DNA of 64,000 nt from Enhygromyxa salina (GTDB taxonomy: Bacteria; Myxococcota_A; Polyangia; Nannocystales; Nannocystaceae), in NCBI RefSeq assembly GCF_002994635.1, contig NZ_PVNL01000031.1, positions 1-64,000 of the forward strand. The letters run 5' to 3'. Shown in pieces: positions 32,256 to 40,912 of the stretch. Each line of letters starts with the position of its first letter. Position 1 is the stretch's first letter. The translations under genes and the position numbers were made by a program. Under the pieces are notes generated by a model. That model saw only the letters and a program-made list of their open reading frames with translations, searched no databases and had not been told where the DNA came from.

Positions 32256-32990
32256 CTACCCCTGTGGCGGCGTGAGCCCGGAGAGCTCGACCGCCCGCTG
32301 CATCAAGTCATGCATGCGCTCGCACAGGTACGCGTGGTGCTCGATCACGTGGGCCTCGGTGACCTCGCTGGGGTCGATCTCGGAGATGATCGGCGCTTCG
32401 AACACATGCCAGAGCTTGACCGGTCGCGGGATCAGGGTGGGCCCAACCCCGCGAAACAGCGGCAGCGGGAAGTGATGGCGCTTGTAGAAGTCGGCCGTGA
32501 GCTGAAGATCGACCACGTCAAAGATGTCGTCGGCGGCGGGACACGCCGCCAGCACGATCGGCGCGCCGGTCAGCAGCGCGATCCAGACGAACCCGAGCCG
32601 CCCGTCCCAGTCGAAGGTGTAGCGGCGCGTGGACGGACGCAGGGCCTCGCGCATGCCCCCGGGCCCGAGCCCGAGCAGGCCGCCGCTGTTGAGGATCTCG
32701 ATCGCCGCCTCGCGCTTGCCTGGCCACACGCCGATGTCGCGCATCGCGTCGCCGACGACCGGGAGCTTGAACAGCAGGTCGTCGGCCAAGATGATCGGCC
32801 GGCGCCCCAGCACGTCGAGCGCGACCGACCCCAGCAGAAAATTTTCGTATGTGGCGAGGCTGTGGGTGCTGGCGACCAGCACCGGACCCGAGCGTGGGAA
32901 CGCCGAGAGCCCGACCACCTCATACGAATGATAGGCCCGGAGCATGCGCATCGCTCGATCCCAGGCGCGGGTAGTCAGCCTCGTCTCCAT
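32256..32990 (-). CDS. PlsC/DGAT-like lysophospholipid acyltransferase family protein
   Basis: 244 residues. It resembles the LPLAT superfamily: a membrane-proximal start, STHSLATYENFLL in the position of the catalytic HxxxxD block (Asp not in its usual place), and GLGPGGMREAL in the position of the glycerol-phosphate block, closer to the PGG form of diacylglycerol acyltransferase-like proteins. The catalytic motif is therefore atypical. It may esterify the polyketide/lipid product or another alcohol. The ATG at 32990 was chosen because GAGGTG lies 6 bases upstream and a promoter lies before that; an in-frame ATG at 33077 would overlap the start of the sulfotransferase gene. Divergent from that gene, convergent with coq4. 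Confidence 0.72.
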   Translation of the reverse strand: METRLTTRAWDRAMRMLRAYHSYEVVGLSAFPRSGPVLVASTHSLATYENFLLGSVALDVLGRRPIILADDLLFKLPVVGDAMRDIGVWPGKREAAIEILNSGGLLGLGPGGMREALRPSTRRYTFDWDGRLGFVWIALLTGAPIVLAACPAADDIFDVVDLQLTADFYKRHHFPLPLFRGVGPTLIPRPVKLWHVFEAPIISEIDPSEVTEAHVIEHHAYLCERMHDLMQRAVELSGLTPPQG

Positions 32991-32996
32991 GCTCAC

Positions 32997-33032
32997 CACC
33001 TCATGATAACAGCCCACCGCGCGGTCCGTCAC
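32997..33032 (-). promoter_or_regulatory. Promoter and ribosome binding site of acyltransferase gene
   Basis: Minus strand: GTGACG (33032-33027), 18 bases, TATCAT (33008-33003), then GAGGTG (33002-32997) 6 bases before the ATG at 32990. Both signals decide the start against the upstream ATG at 33077. Confidence 0.5.
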
Positions 33033-33075
33033 GCCGCCCGCGTGGGTCGTTTGGCCGCAACCGAAGTCGCCGACC

Positions 33076-35043
33076 ATGACATTGCCCTCACCCGTATTTG
33101 AAGATCCGATCGTGTTCGTGCTCGGCGTCGCGCGCAGCGGCACGACCTTGCTGCGGCTGATGCTCGCCGGTCACCCCCGGCTGTTCTGCCCGCCCGAGAT
33201 GGTGCTCGCGCCGTTCGAGACCATGGCCGAGCGCCACGCCCTGCTCGAGCGCCGGTTCTGGGAGAAGGGTGGGCTGCGCCGGACCTTCATCGAGCTCGAG
33301 GGGCTCGACGTCGCGGCCGCCAAGCAGCGCGTGGCGGACCTGACGGCGCTCGGTGTCGACGACGTCTACCGGCTGCTCAATCAGCAAATCGGTGATCGGG
33401 TGTTGGTCGACAAGTGCCCGCACCTGTGCAACTACCCCAGCGCGATCCGGCGGCTTGGGGCGTGGTTTCCGAACGCGCGATTCTTGTGGATCGTCCGCAA
33501 CCCGGGCTCGGTGATCCGCAGCCTGCAGAACGTGAACATGTCCGAGGCGCTGTTCGAGGGCTCGGACTACACCACCGCCGAGCAGCTGTGGCGGGGGGGC
33601 AACCAGGCGATCGCGGCGTGCGTGGCCGAGCTGCCAAAGCGTCGCTGGCTGCGGATCCGCTACGAAGATCTGGTCACCGCGCCCGCGCCGACCATGCGCG
33701 AGGTCTGCGGGCTGCTCGAGCTCGAGTACGACGACGCGCTGATCCAGCCCTACGAGGGCGATCGGATGCGCAGCGGGCCCAAGGGGGCGCGCGCGGTCGG
33801 TGACCCCAACACCTCCACGCGGGCGCGGATCGAGCCGGAGCTGGCGGATCGGTGGTTGTCTGGGTTTGATCACCGCAGCGTCGACGCGCAGACCAAGGCG
33901 CTCGCGCGTGAATATGGCTACGACCTCGACAGCATCCCGCTGCCGGGCCTGTCCGAGGTCTCGCGCGTGATGTCGGAGGTGCTCGCCGACGTCGCCAAGC
34001 TCGAGGCGACGATCGATCTGCCCGACGATCTGCACAACCTCGAGGGACGGCGGTTCCTGCTGCGCATGCTGTTTGCGACGGTCGAGACCTTCACTGAATA
34101 CAGTGACGCCGACTGGCCTCGGTTCCACGCGGTGATCGGGCCGACCCGCAAGATGTTCGGCGACTGCCCCGACGCCGACGTGGTCCGCACCCGGCTGTCG
34201 CTCGGCGCTGGGCGTCGCTATCGGGTGTCTGGCCGGATCCCGCCGGGGACCGTGTACGTCGGGTGTCTGCTGCATCGGCGCGGCGGGAAGATCGGCGCGC
34301 ATCTCAATGATGCGGCGATCGTCCGCGACGCCGACGGGCGCTTCGAGCTGCTGGTCAGCGCCGAGGAGATCGAGGCTGGTCCGGGGGTGACCGCGCTGAA
34401 GGGCGAGGGCGACGAGACCGAGCTCGTCATTCGGCAGTACTTTGGCCAGCGTGAGGCCGAGGCGCCGATCGAGCTCGAGGTCGAGCTGCTCGGCGAGCAA
34501 AGGATTGCTCCCCCGCTCGACCCCGACACCTACGCCAAGGGCCTGCGCAACGCCGGGCGCATGCTGGCGACGATCGTCGAGCGCAGCCTGATGTTCTACA
34601 AGTTCGTGACCGCGGGCGGCCTGCCGATCAAGCAGTTCCACTCGGGATCGGGCGAGCGCCTGTTTCCCACCCCCGACAATCACTATCAAGTCTGCTGGTA
34701 TCGGTTTGGGCCTGATCAGGCGTTCGTGGTCCGCGGTAAGCTCCCGCAGGCCCGATATTTTAGCCTGTGTCTGTACAACGTCTGGCTCGAGAGCTTTGAC
34801 TATACCCGCCATCAGATCTGCCTGAACCACACCCAGATTCAGGCCGACTCAAACGGCGAGTTCACGGTCGTGCTCTGCGACCGCGACCCTGGCGTCGGCA
34901 ACTGGCTCGACACCTCCGGTCACAACGCTGGCTACATCCTGGCCCGATCGCTGCTGCACGAGGGTGACGCGCCGCCGCTGCGCACCCAGACCGTGTGGAT
35001 GTCGGAGCTAAGCGACGCGCTCGCGGGCGATCAGGCCTCGTAG
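33076..35043 (+). CDS. Sulfotransferase fused to a DUF1214-like C-terminal domain
   Basis: 655 residues. The N-terminal 290 residues are a PAPS-dependent sulfotransferase: the 5'-phosphosulfate loop is GVARSGTTLL (17-26) and the 3'-phosphate motif is RNPGSVIRSLQ (from Arg141). The middle (about 300-460) contains a beta-rich stretch I do not recognise. The C-terminal 180 residues (MFYKFVTAGG, YFSLCLYNVWLESFDY, TVVLCDRDPGVGNWLDTSGH) resemble DUF1214-type domains. The fusion is unusual. Next to a FAAL-PKS-TE it suggests sulfonation of a lipid or polyketide hydroxyl; in olefin synthases that step precedes decarboxylative release. Its tail overlaps the converging desaturase by 13 bases. Confidence 0.8.
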   Translation: MTLPSPVFEDPIVFVLGVARSGTTLLRLMLAGHPRLFCPPEMVLAPFETMAERHALLERRFWEKGGLRRTFIELEGLDVAAAKQRVADLTALGVDDVYRLLNQQIGDRVLVDKCPHLCNYPSAIRRLGAWFPNARFLWIVRNPGSVIRSLQNVNMSEALFEGSDYTTAEQLWRGGNQAIAACVAELPKRRWLRIRYEDLVTAPAPTMREVCGLLELEYDDALIQPYEGDRMRSGPKGARAVGDPNTSTRARIEPELADRWLSGFDHRSVDAQTKALAREYGYDLDSIPLPGLSEVSRVMSEVLADVAKLEATIDLPDDLHNLEGRRFLLRMLFATVETFTEYSDADWPRFHAVIGPTRKMFGDCPDADVVRTRLSLGAGRRYRVSGRIPPGTVYVGCLLHRRGGKIGAHLNDAAIVRDADGRFELLVSAEEIEAGPGVTALKGEGDETELVIRQYFGQREAEAPIELEVELLGEQRIAPPLDPDTYAKGLRNAGRMLATIVERSLMFYKFVTAGGLPIKQFHSGSGERLFPTPDNHYQVCWYRFGPDQAFVVRGKLPQARYFSLCLYNVWLESFDYTRHQICLNHTQIQADSNGEFTVVLCDRDPGVGNWLDTSGHNAGYILARSLLHEGDAPPLRTQTVWMSELSDALAGDQAS

Positions 35044-36263
35044 CGCTCGCGGCGGGTCAGGCGGGCCAGCGCGGCGGCCTGCTCGGGCGTGGTCGAGAAC
35101 CGCAGCACCAGCCCGTGGGGGCTGACTCGCTCGACGATCGCCTGAATGCGAGGGATCGCGGCCAACTGCGCCTCGGCGTCGGGCTCCTCGACCACGAAGT
35201 CATCGAGCTGAACCTGCGCGCCGATGCTGCGGCGCAGCCGGGTCTCGACGAAGGCGCGATCACTGCGGAGGTTGACCAGCTCGGCCGGGGCGTCGTCGAG
35301 GTGAACCCGCACGCGTCGGGTCCAGCCGGGCTGGTGAAGATCCGCGGGCGGGGTCCCGAGCTCGCTGACCAACCCGAGCCGCGCGAGCCCACGCAGGATC
35401 AGCCCGCAGCCGTCGACCTGCCAGGCGTGGACCGAGGTGGTCGCGGAGCCGGGAAACACGTGATGGTTGTGGTGCCAGCCCGCGCCCAGGCTGACCAGGG
35501 CGACCCACCCATTGTTGGCGCTGCGGTCCCGCGTGTGCAGGGCGAAGGGCCGCGACCCATACACATGACAGATCGAGTTGACCGCCCAGATCGCATGATT
35601 GACCAGGAAGGTGCGGATCAGCCCGCCCCACACGAACCCGACCCAGGTGCCGTGCCACGTCCCCGTCAGCACCCCGCCGAGCATCGCGGGCAGCACGAAG
35701 CCCAGCGCCAGCCACCACAGGTAATTGCGGTGGATCGACCAGATCATCGGTTTCTCGAGCAGGTCGGGCACGTACTTGGCCCACGTGGACTTGCGGCTGA
35801 TCGCGTCGACCTCACCAAACAACCACCCGACGTGGCCGTCCCACAGCCCGAGCAACAGGCCACGCACCCCGGGGCCGCGCAGCTGCGGCGAGTGGGGATC
35901 GCCGGGCCGATCCGAGCGCTCGTGGTGGCGCCGATGCGTCGCCGCCCACCACAGCACCGGGCCCTGAAACGCCATCGAGCCGAGCCCGGCGAGGACCGCC
36001 TCGACCCCGGGCCGGGCGCGATAGGATCGGTGCGAGAAATACCGGTGAAACCCGCCCTCGACCCCGAACAATGTGGCGATCCACAAGATCAGAAATACGG
36101 CGAGGTTCGGGGTCTCGAGCACGTCGCCGCGCCAGGCCAGCCACGCGCCAATGAACACGCCGGCCGTCGGCACGCTCAAGACCAGCGCGACGGCGGCCCG
36201 ATCGATCCACCGCCGTCGGGCCCGACGTGGACGCCGCTTGGCGTCATCGCTCGTTGATCCCAT
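35031..36263 (-). CDS. Fatty acid desaturase, delta-9 acyl-CoA/lipid type
   Basis: 410 residues. Membrane di-iron desaturase with three histidine boxes: HRYFSH (His73, His78), HRRHH (110-114) and WHHNHH near 264, as in DesC/stearoyl-CoA desaturases. Four hydrophobic segments surround them. A C-terminal extension of about 100 residues (GWTRRVRVHLDDAP, LVNLRSDRAFVETRL) has no membrane segment and is not recognised. The ATG overlaps the stop of the halogenase-like gene by one base (TGATG), so translation is coupled. It probably introduces a double bond into the fatty acid used by, or the product of, the neighbouring PKS. Confidence 0.9.
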   Translation of the reverse strand: MGSTSDDAKRRPRRARRRWIDRAAVALVLSVPTAGVFIGAWLAWRGDVLETPNLAVFLILWIATLFGVEGGFHRYFSHRSYRARPGVEAVLAGLGSMAFQGPVLWWAATHRRHHERSDRPGDPHSPQLRGPGVRGLLLGLWDGHVGWLFGEVDAISRKSTWAKYVPDLLEKPMIWSIHRNYLWWLALGFVLPAMLGGVLTGTWHGTWVGFVWGGLIRTFLVNHAIWAVNSICHVYGSRPFALHTRDRSANNGWVALVSLGAGWHHNHHVFPGSATTSVHAWQVDGCGLILRGLARLGLVSELGTPPADLHQPGWTRRVRVHLDDAPAELVNLRSDRAFVETRLRRSIGAQVQLDDFVVEEPDAEAQLAAIPRIQAIVERVSPHGLVLRFSTTPEQAAALARLTRRERYEA

Positions 36264-38008
36264 CAGTCGGCTCCGTCTCGCCAGTCGCGGTTCCAGGCCC
36301 GCAGCGAGTCACGCATGAACAGCGCCTGACGCCGGAGGCCGCGGCGGGAGTTGTCGTAGAACGCGCTGAGCACGTGGCGGCTGGCCGTGAGCGGCTTGAA
36401 CCCGACCATCAGCTCGCGCACGTTGGGTGAGGCGTTGCGGTGGTACCAGACGTACGCGCGCAGCATCTGCGTCATCGTATAGGGCGGGGTCGTGCGTACG
36501 CTCGGGTCGTCCAGCCGCCAGTAGCTCGGGCAAAAGTCGACCTCACGCAGCAGCGCCCGAATGTTGGCGGCCGCGCTCGCGGCCGTGATCTCGCCGCGAG
36601 CAAACCGATGCATGTGCGCCGAAGCGCCGCCGACCAGGCGCTGACACTCGGGCACCGCGGTACCCAAAAGCGAGGTGAACGGGGCCTCGCGCGAGCGCTC
36701 GAGCACGGCCCGATCACCGGACTCGAGGTGGCGCATCAGCTGGGTGCCGTTGAGGTAGGTCCCCACTTGCAGGGCGGCGACCCAGACCCGGTACCACGCG
36801 TCCCACAGCTCATAGTCGCGCCAGCCCAGGTACGAGTTGGCGACGAACTCGTCGTACAGCTCCAGGTTGGTCTGGAAGAATGTGTCGACATGCGCGAACC
36901 GGGCGGCCGTGAAGTCGCCGTCGTCGAGCGCCGCGAGCAGCTCGTCGGCGAACAGATCAATCACGCCAACGGTGAGGTTGAGCCCGGAAGAATACAGCGG
37001 ATCGACGAACCCAGCCGCGTGGGCGAGCAGCAGCCAGCGATCCCCCACGGTCTGGCGCGAGCTGTATTGCAGCCGCCCCGTCGACACCCAGCCCCGCAGC
37101 GCCCGGGCGCCCTCGAACTGCCGCGCGACGCCGGGCATCCGCTGCACGTGCTCGAAGAACTCTTGCTCGGCGTCCTTGCCAGTCTCGGGATGGAGCTCGC
37201 GGTCGAGCAGCAGCCCCACGCTGGTCAGCTGGTTGACGGCGTCGAGGTGGTTGTCAAACGGGATCACCCACAGCCATCCGCCCTCGAACACGTGATGCAA
37301 GGTTGTCTGCGAGAGCGGATACACCAGGCCGTGAGCGTCGCGGGCCTCGCCCACGCGATCGTAGGGGCTGACGCCGACCATGTGGGTGAAGATCGCCCGC
37401 GAGTTGGTCCGCAGCCGCGTGGGCTCGTCGCGCAGCTCGAGCTGGGTGGCCAGCGGCGATCGAAACCCGGCCGCGTCGACCAGGAACGCCGCGGTGAAGC
37501 GCTCGCCCTTGTCGGTGGTGATCGCGACGCCGCGCTCGTGCTCGAGATCGATCGTGCTGACGCGGGTGGTCTGGCGGACCTGCGCCCCGTGGCGAGCGGC
37601 GACGGCGAGCATGAACGCGTCGGTGTCTTGCCGAAACAGATGGCAGTCGGGTCCCCACGGTGGCGCGCCGGTCGGGAACTGATGCGACTGGGTGGGCTCG
37701 TGGGCCTGGCCCGGGCGGTGATACAGAAAGCTGAACGCGCGCTTGACCCCGCTCGACGCCCCAATGTGATCGCGGACCAAATAGAACTCGGACAGGTACG
37801 CGAGCTCGGGCACGTCGTACTTGGCCGCCAACAGCTTGAGGCGAAAGCTGGTGTCGGGCGTGGTCGCCTCACCGATCGCAAACCTCGGGTGGCTGCCCGC
37901 GTCGATCAGCAGCACCCGACGGCCGTGGCGAGCCATGATCGCGGCCAGCATGGTCCCGCCCAGGCCAGTCCCGAGCACGATGAGGTCGTAGTAGGTGTCG
38001 CGGTTCAT
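36263..38008 (-). CDS. Flavin-dependent halogenase-like monooxygenase
   Basis: 581 residues. An FAD-binding start (IVLGTGLGGTMLAAIMARHG) is followed by GEATTPDTSFRL. The halogenase hallmark WLWVIP (WxWxIP, from Trp245) is present, and Lys89 in SGVKRAF aligns by position with the lysine proposed to carry hypohalous acid in PrnA-type halogenases. DPLYSSGLNL closes the FAD site. These features favour halogenation of a substrate, but related proteins with the motif can act as hydroxylases or on carrier-bound substrates, so the reaction is not certain. The ATG at 38008 overlaps the upstream desaturase stop (ATGA), and its own stop overlaps the next desaturase start. It is thus tightly co-translated between two lipid desaturases, a setting I do not know from characterised systems. 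Confidence 0.8.
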   Translation of the reverse strand: MNRDTYYDLIVLGTGLGGTMLAAIMARHGRRVLLIDAGSHPRFAIGEATTPDTSFRLKLLAAKYDVPELAYLSEFYLVRDHIGASSGVKRAFSFLYHRPGQAHEPTQSHQFPTGAPPWGPDCHLFRQDTDAFMLAVAARHGAQVRQTTRVSTIDLEHERGVAITTDKGERFTAAFLVDAAGFRSPLATQLELRDEPTRLRTNSRAIFTHMVGVSPYDRVGEARDAHGLVYPLSQTTLHHVFEGGWLWVIPFDNHLDAVNQLTSVGLLLDRELHPETGKDAEQEFFEHVQRMPGVARQFEGARALRGWVSTGRLQYSSRQTVGDRWLLLAHAAGFVDPLYSSGLNLTVGVIDLFADELLAALDDGDFTAARFAHVDTFFQTNLELYDEFVANSYLGWRDYELWDAWYRVWVAALQVGTYLNGTQLMRHLESGDRAVLERSREAPFTSLLGTAVPECQRLVGGASAHMHRFARGEITAASAAANIRALLREVDFCPSYWRLDDPSVRTTPPYTMTQMLRAYVWYHRNASPNVRELMVGFKPLTASRHVLSAFYDNSRRGLRRQALFMRDSLRAWNRDWRDGAD

Positions 38009-39168
38009 GGGCTGGCGTCCGAGGGGAGCGGCCGAGACAGCCGCGCGAGCGTGCGCAGCGACGTGGCGAGGGTCCTCGGCCACGACCCGGTTCGATAGCG
38101 GACCCCGTGGCGGGCACACACCGCTTTGACTTGCGGGGCTATCTCGCGCAGGCGGTTGGGTGGCAGCCGCGGAAACAGGTGGTGCTCGATGTGATAGTCG
38201 AGGCCGCCACACAGCACCGACATCCAGTGCGGGACCTCGAAATTGTTGGCGGCCTCGATCTGCATCTCGTACCACTCACCGCGGGATCGGGCCTGGCGAT
38301 CGGCCGCATAGTGGTGGACGTCCGGGCCGATATGATTGCAGTGCATGGTCGCCGCCGTGTAGACGTCGCGCAGGTGATCGGCCAGCCAGTTGCCGACCAG
38401 GACCTTCAAGAACAACGGGCCCGCCAGCGCGGGATAGACCACGTAGTTCTTCAGCTTGTAGGGCACGATCTTGCGAAGCGCCCGCTTGTGCGCGGCAAAG
38501 AACGTGCGCAGGGACTTGTCGTTGACGACGACCGACTCGGCCTGGGTCCGCGCGAACAGATCGAGCACGCCCGCGCTGTGCAAGCTCATGCCCGACCACC
38601 AGTAGAGCGGGTAGGTCGCGGAGAACAGCAGCTGCAGGCGGTGATAGAAGTGGTGCTTGGCCTCGGGGCTCCAGCGCGCGAAGCCAACTAGCAAGTCCGA
38701 GTCACGGCCGACGATGTTGGTGTGGCCGTGGTGCAGCAGGTTGTGGACCCGGCGCCAGGACTCTTCGTCGATCTCGCCGACCCAGCGAAACTTCATCGAG
38801 TGGTACTTGGCGGCGCCGGGGAGCTCGTCTGCGAGCTTGTCATAGGCCCCGTGCAGCGCGGTGTGGCCGATCTCGCAGACCTGCAGCTGGTGGGCGGCCG
38901 CGAGCGCGAGCACCCCGGCCGAGTAGCTGAGCGGGTCCATGCCCGCGAAGATCAAGACCCGGCCGGCGACGGTCAGACGGCGCGAGAGTCGGTCGATCGA
39001 CTCGATATAGGCGACGTCTTCCGCTCCGAGATCCGCGCGGACCCGATCGTGGATCGCGTCGAGCTCGCTACGCAGGGAGGCGAGCCGCTGCTCCTCGCTG
39101 TCCCACGCGCCCGCATTGGCTGGTCGTGGCTCGCCCGCGCGCTCGTACACACCCTGACGGTAGATCAA
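38005..39168 (-). CDS. Fatty acid desaturase, front-end/DesA type
   Basis: 387 residues from a TTG at 39168 (381 from the GTG at 39150). Histidine boxes: HTALH near residue 103, HNLLHHGH near 143 and HIEHH near 326 (in LDYHIEHHLFPRLPP), the signature of membrane acyl-lipid/acyl-CoA desaturases different from the delta-9 class. It has four or more membrane segments. It heads the coupled three-gene operon 39168-35031. Having two desaturases of different classes suggests a doubly unsaturated chain. The N-terminus is uncertain because the upstream start codons are weak. The 91-base gap upstream must hold its promoter if it is not read through from the glycosyltransferase gene. Confidence 0.87.
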   Translation of the reverse strand: MIYRQGVYERAGEPRPANAGAWDSEEQRLASLRSELDAIHDRVRADLGAEDVAYIESIDRLSRRLTVAGRVLIFAGMDPLSYSAGVLALAAAHQLQVCEIGHTALHGAYDKLADELPGAAKYHSMKFRWVGEIDEESWRRVHNLLHHGHTNIVGRDSDLLVGFARWSPEAKHHFYHRLQLLFSATYPLYWWSGMSLHSAGVLDLFARTQAESVVVNDKSLRTFFAAHKRALRKIVPYKLKNYVVYPALAGPLFLKVLVGNWLADHLRDVYTAATMHCNHIGPDVHHYAADRQARSRGEWYEMQIEAANNFEVPHWMSVLCGGLDYHIEHHLFPRLPPNRLREIAPQVKAVCARHGVRYRTGSWPRTLATSLRTLARLSRPLPSDASP

Positions 39169-39259
39169 GCGCCGTGCAGCGTCGACCGTGAGAGTGGTCT
39201 AGCCGCTTGGTTTGAATGGCCGAATTTCGAGCAGCCCACCCGCGGGATGGCGCTTGTGC

Positions 39260-40912
39260 TCATTGGTTCGCGCAGCGCTCGGCCCAGCGGGGTCGGACCG
39301 CGACGACCTCGAGCAACAGCACGCGGACCTCGTGAGGCTCGGCGACCTGGGCGTACGCGGGGTCGACGAATTCCGTGATCACCCGCAGCTCGAACACCTT
39401 CGCGAGCGCGGCCGCGATCTGCTCGGGCATTACCAGATACTCCGGCTGGCGCCGAACCAACACGCAGGCCTTGGCCGAGTCGGACTCGGCGTGGGCGATC
39501 TCGGCGTCGTTGAGCCCGAGCGCGTCGACGATCGTCATGGTCCGCGGGGTCCGATAGCGCATCGACCCGGCACCCTCGACGGCGATCACCGCGTCGTCGG
39601 GCAGCGTCGCGCTGGCGTGTCGAGCAGGATCCCCGTGCAACAGCACGATCCCCCGCTCTTGGGCCCGCTGCAGCGTCTGCGCGGCGGGGATCTGCAGCCC
39701 AGTGAGCAGCGCGATCGGTAGCACCAACACCAGCGAGAGCACCCGATGCGTCCTGGTTAACCCCAGCGCAATCACGATAGGGGGGATGGCCGCGAAGATC
39801 GCAAAGTACCGGGCCTCGAAGAACAGCACGTCGGGATTGAGCGGACGACTCACGGCCGTGCCAACCATGCCCACCACATACGCAACCACCAGCGCGAGCA
39901 GCTGCCAGCGCCGCGTGGTCGGCTGCGCGGGCGCGTGGGTCCGCGGCTCGAGCACGCCCTTGCCCGACAGATCCGTCCACAGCGCGGCAGCGATCAACGC
40001 CAGCCCACCGACGCCCGCAAACCACGGCTGCCACGGCAGCACCTGCGCCGACAGATACGCGAGCCCCTCGCCGAGCCCTCCGGTCTGCGCGCCTCCGATC
40101 TTCACGTACGCGGTGTTCGGCCACGCCCAGCCGCTGACCAGCTGGCAGTACAGCACCCACGCCCCGAGCCCCAGCGCAGCCCCGAGCGCGGGCGTGGTCC
40201 AGCGCAGCGACGCCCGCACGCCCGCCCACGTGCGCGGCCGCCTGCTCAGCTCGACCAGCCCCGCGACCGCGACAAACCCGACCAGACAGCCCAGCACCTC
40301 GGGCCGCGCGAGCTCGGCGGCGAAGCCCGTCACGCCCGCCAGCAGCCACTGCTCGCGCAGGCACGCGCGCAGGCACGCGAGCACCAGGCAGGTCGTCAGG
40401 GGGACCTCCATGCCGGAGCTGGCCCCCTGCAGCAGCGTTGGCGAGGTCGCACACAAGATCCCAGCCAGCAGCGCGGTCGACATCACGGGGATCGGTCGCT
40501 CAATGCTCGCGCGCGCGCTGGCCAGCTCCAGCGCGATCATGCTGGCGAGCCCCGCGGTCGCGGCGTGCAGCAGCGCCCCGAGCAGCTTGACGGGTACGAC
40601 AGGGTCGGGATCGGTCGGCCACGCGGCCAATAGGGCGACCCACAGCGGGCTCGAGAACCCGGTCTCCCAGCCGCCGGGGTAGTCGCCGGGGTTGTACGAC
40701 AGACCATCGCCGAGCCGCAGGCTCTTGGCGTAGCTGAGGTGGATCCACGCGTCGTCGAGGCAAAACTCGTGGACGCCCGCGCCCATGAATGCATACGCGA
40801 TCGCCAACGCCAGCGCGATCACGACGCTGATCCGCGGCGCCCACAGCTCGCGCCGGGGGATCGGCCCGGCCTCGTCCACGTCCGGCTTCGGCCGCTCGCC
40901 TGACTCACTCAT
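39260..40912 (-). CDS. Multi-pass membrane protein, GT-C-like glycosyltransferase
   Basis: 550 residues with about ten membrane helices, then a soluble domain of about 170 residues. After the first helix comes HEFCLDDAWIHLSYAKSL, with the acidic pair typical of the first external loop of GT-C (polyprenyl-phosphate-sugar dependent) transferases, followed by YPGGWETGFSSPLW. The C-terminal domain (LPDDAVIAVEGAGSMRYR, IVDALGLND) is also known from such proteins. The sugar and acceptor are unknown. The start overlaps the stop of the MDR dehydrogenase gene (ATGA), so the two are coupled. It may belong to the lipid locus downstream on the same strand or to envelope glycosylation. Confidence 0.72.
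   Translation of the reverse strand: MSESGERPKPDVDEAGPIPRRELWAPRISVVIALALAIAYAFMGAGVHEFCLDDAWIHLSYAKSLRLGDGLSYNPGDYPGGWETGFSSPLWVALLAAWPTDPDPVVPVKLLGALLHAATAGLASMIALELASARASIERPIPVMSTALLAGILCATSPTLLQGASSGMEVPLTTCLVLACLRACLREQWLLAGVTGFAAELARPEVLGCLVGFVAVAGLVELSRRPRTWAGVRASLRWTTPALGAALGLGAWVLYCQLVSGWAWPNTAYVKIGGAQTGGLGEGLAYLSAQVLPWQPWFAGVGGLALIAAALWTDLSGKGVLEPRTHAPAQPTTRRWQLLALVVAYVVGMVGTAVSRPLNPDVLFFEARYFAIFAAIPPIVIALGLTRTHRVLSLVLVLPIALLTGLQIPAAQTLQRAQERGIVLLHGDPARHASATLPDDAVIAVEGAGSMRYRTPRTMTIVDALGLNDAEIAHAESDSAKACVLVRRQPEYLVMPEQIAAALAKVFELRVITEFVDPAYAQVAEPHEVRVLLLEVVAVRPRWAERCANQ

Noticed and set aside
33077..33143. Upstream start codons for the acyltransferase gene
   Set aside because: They would overlap the divergent sulfotransferase start; the ATG at 32990 has both a ribosome binding site and a promoter.
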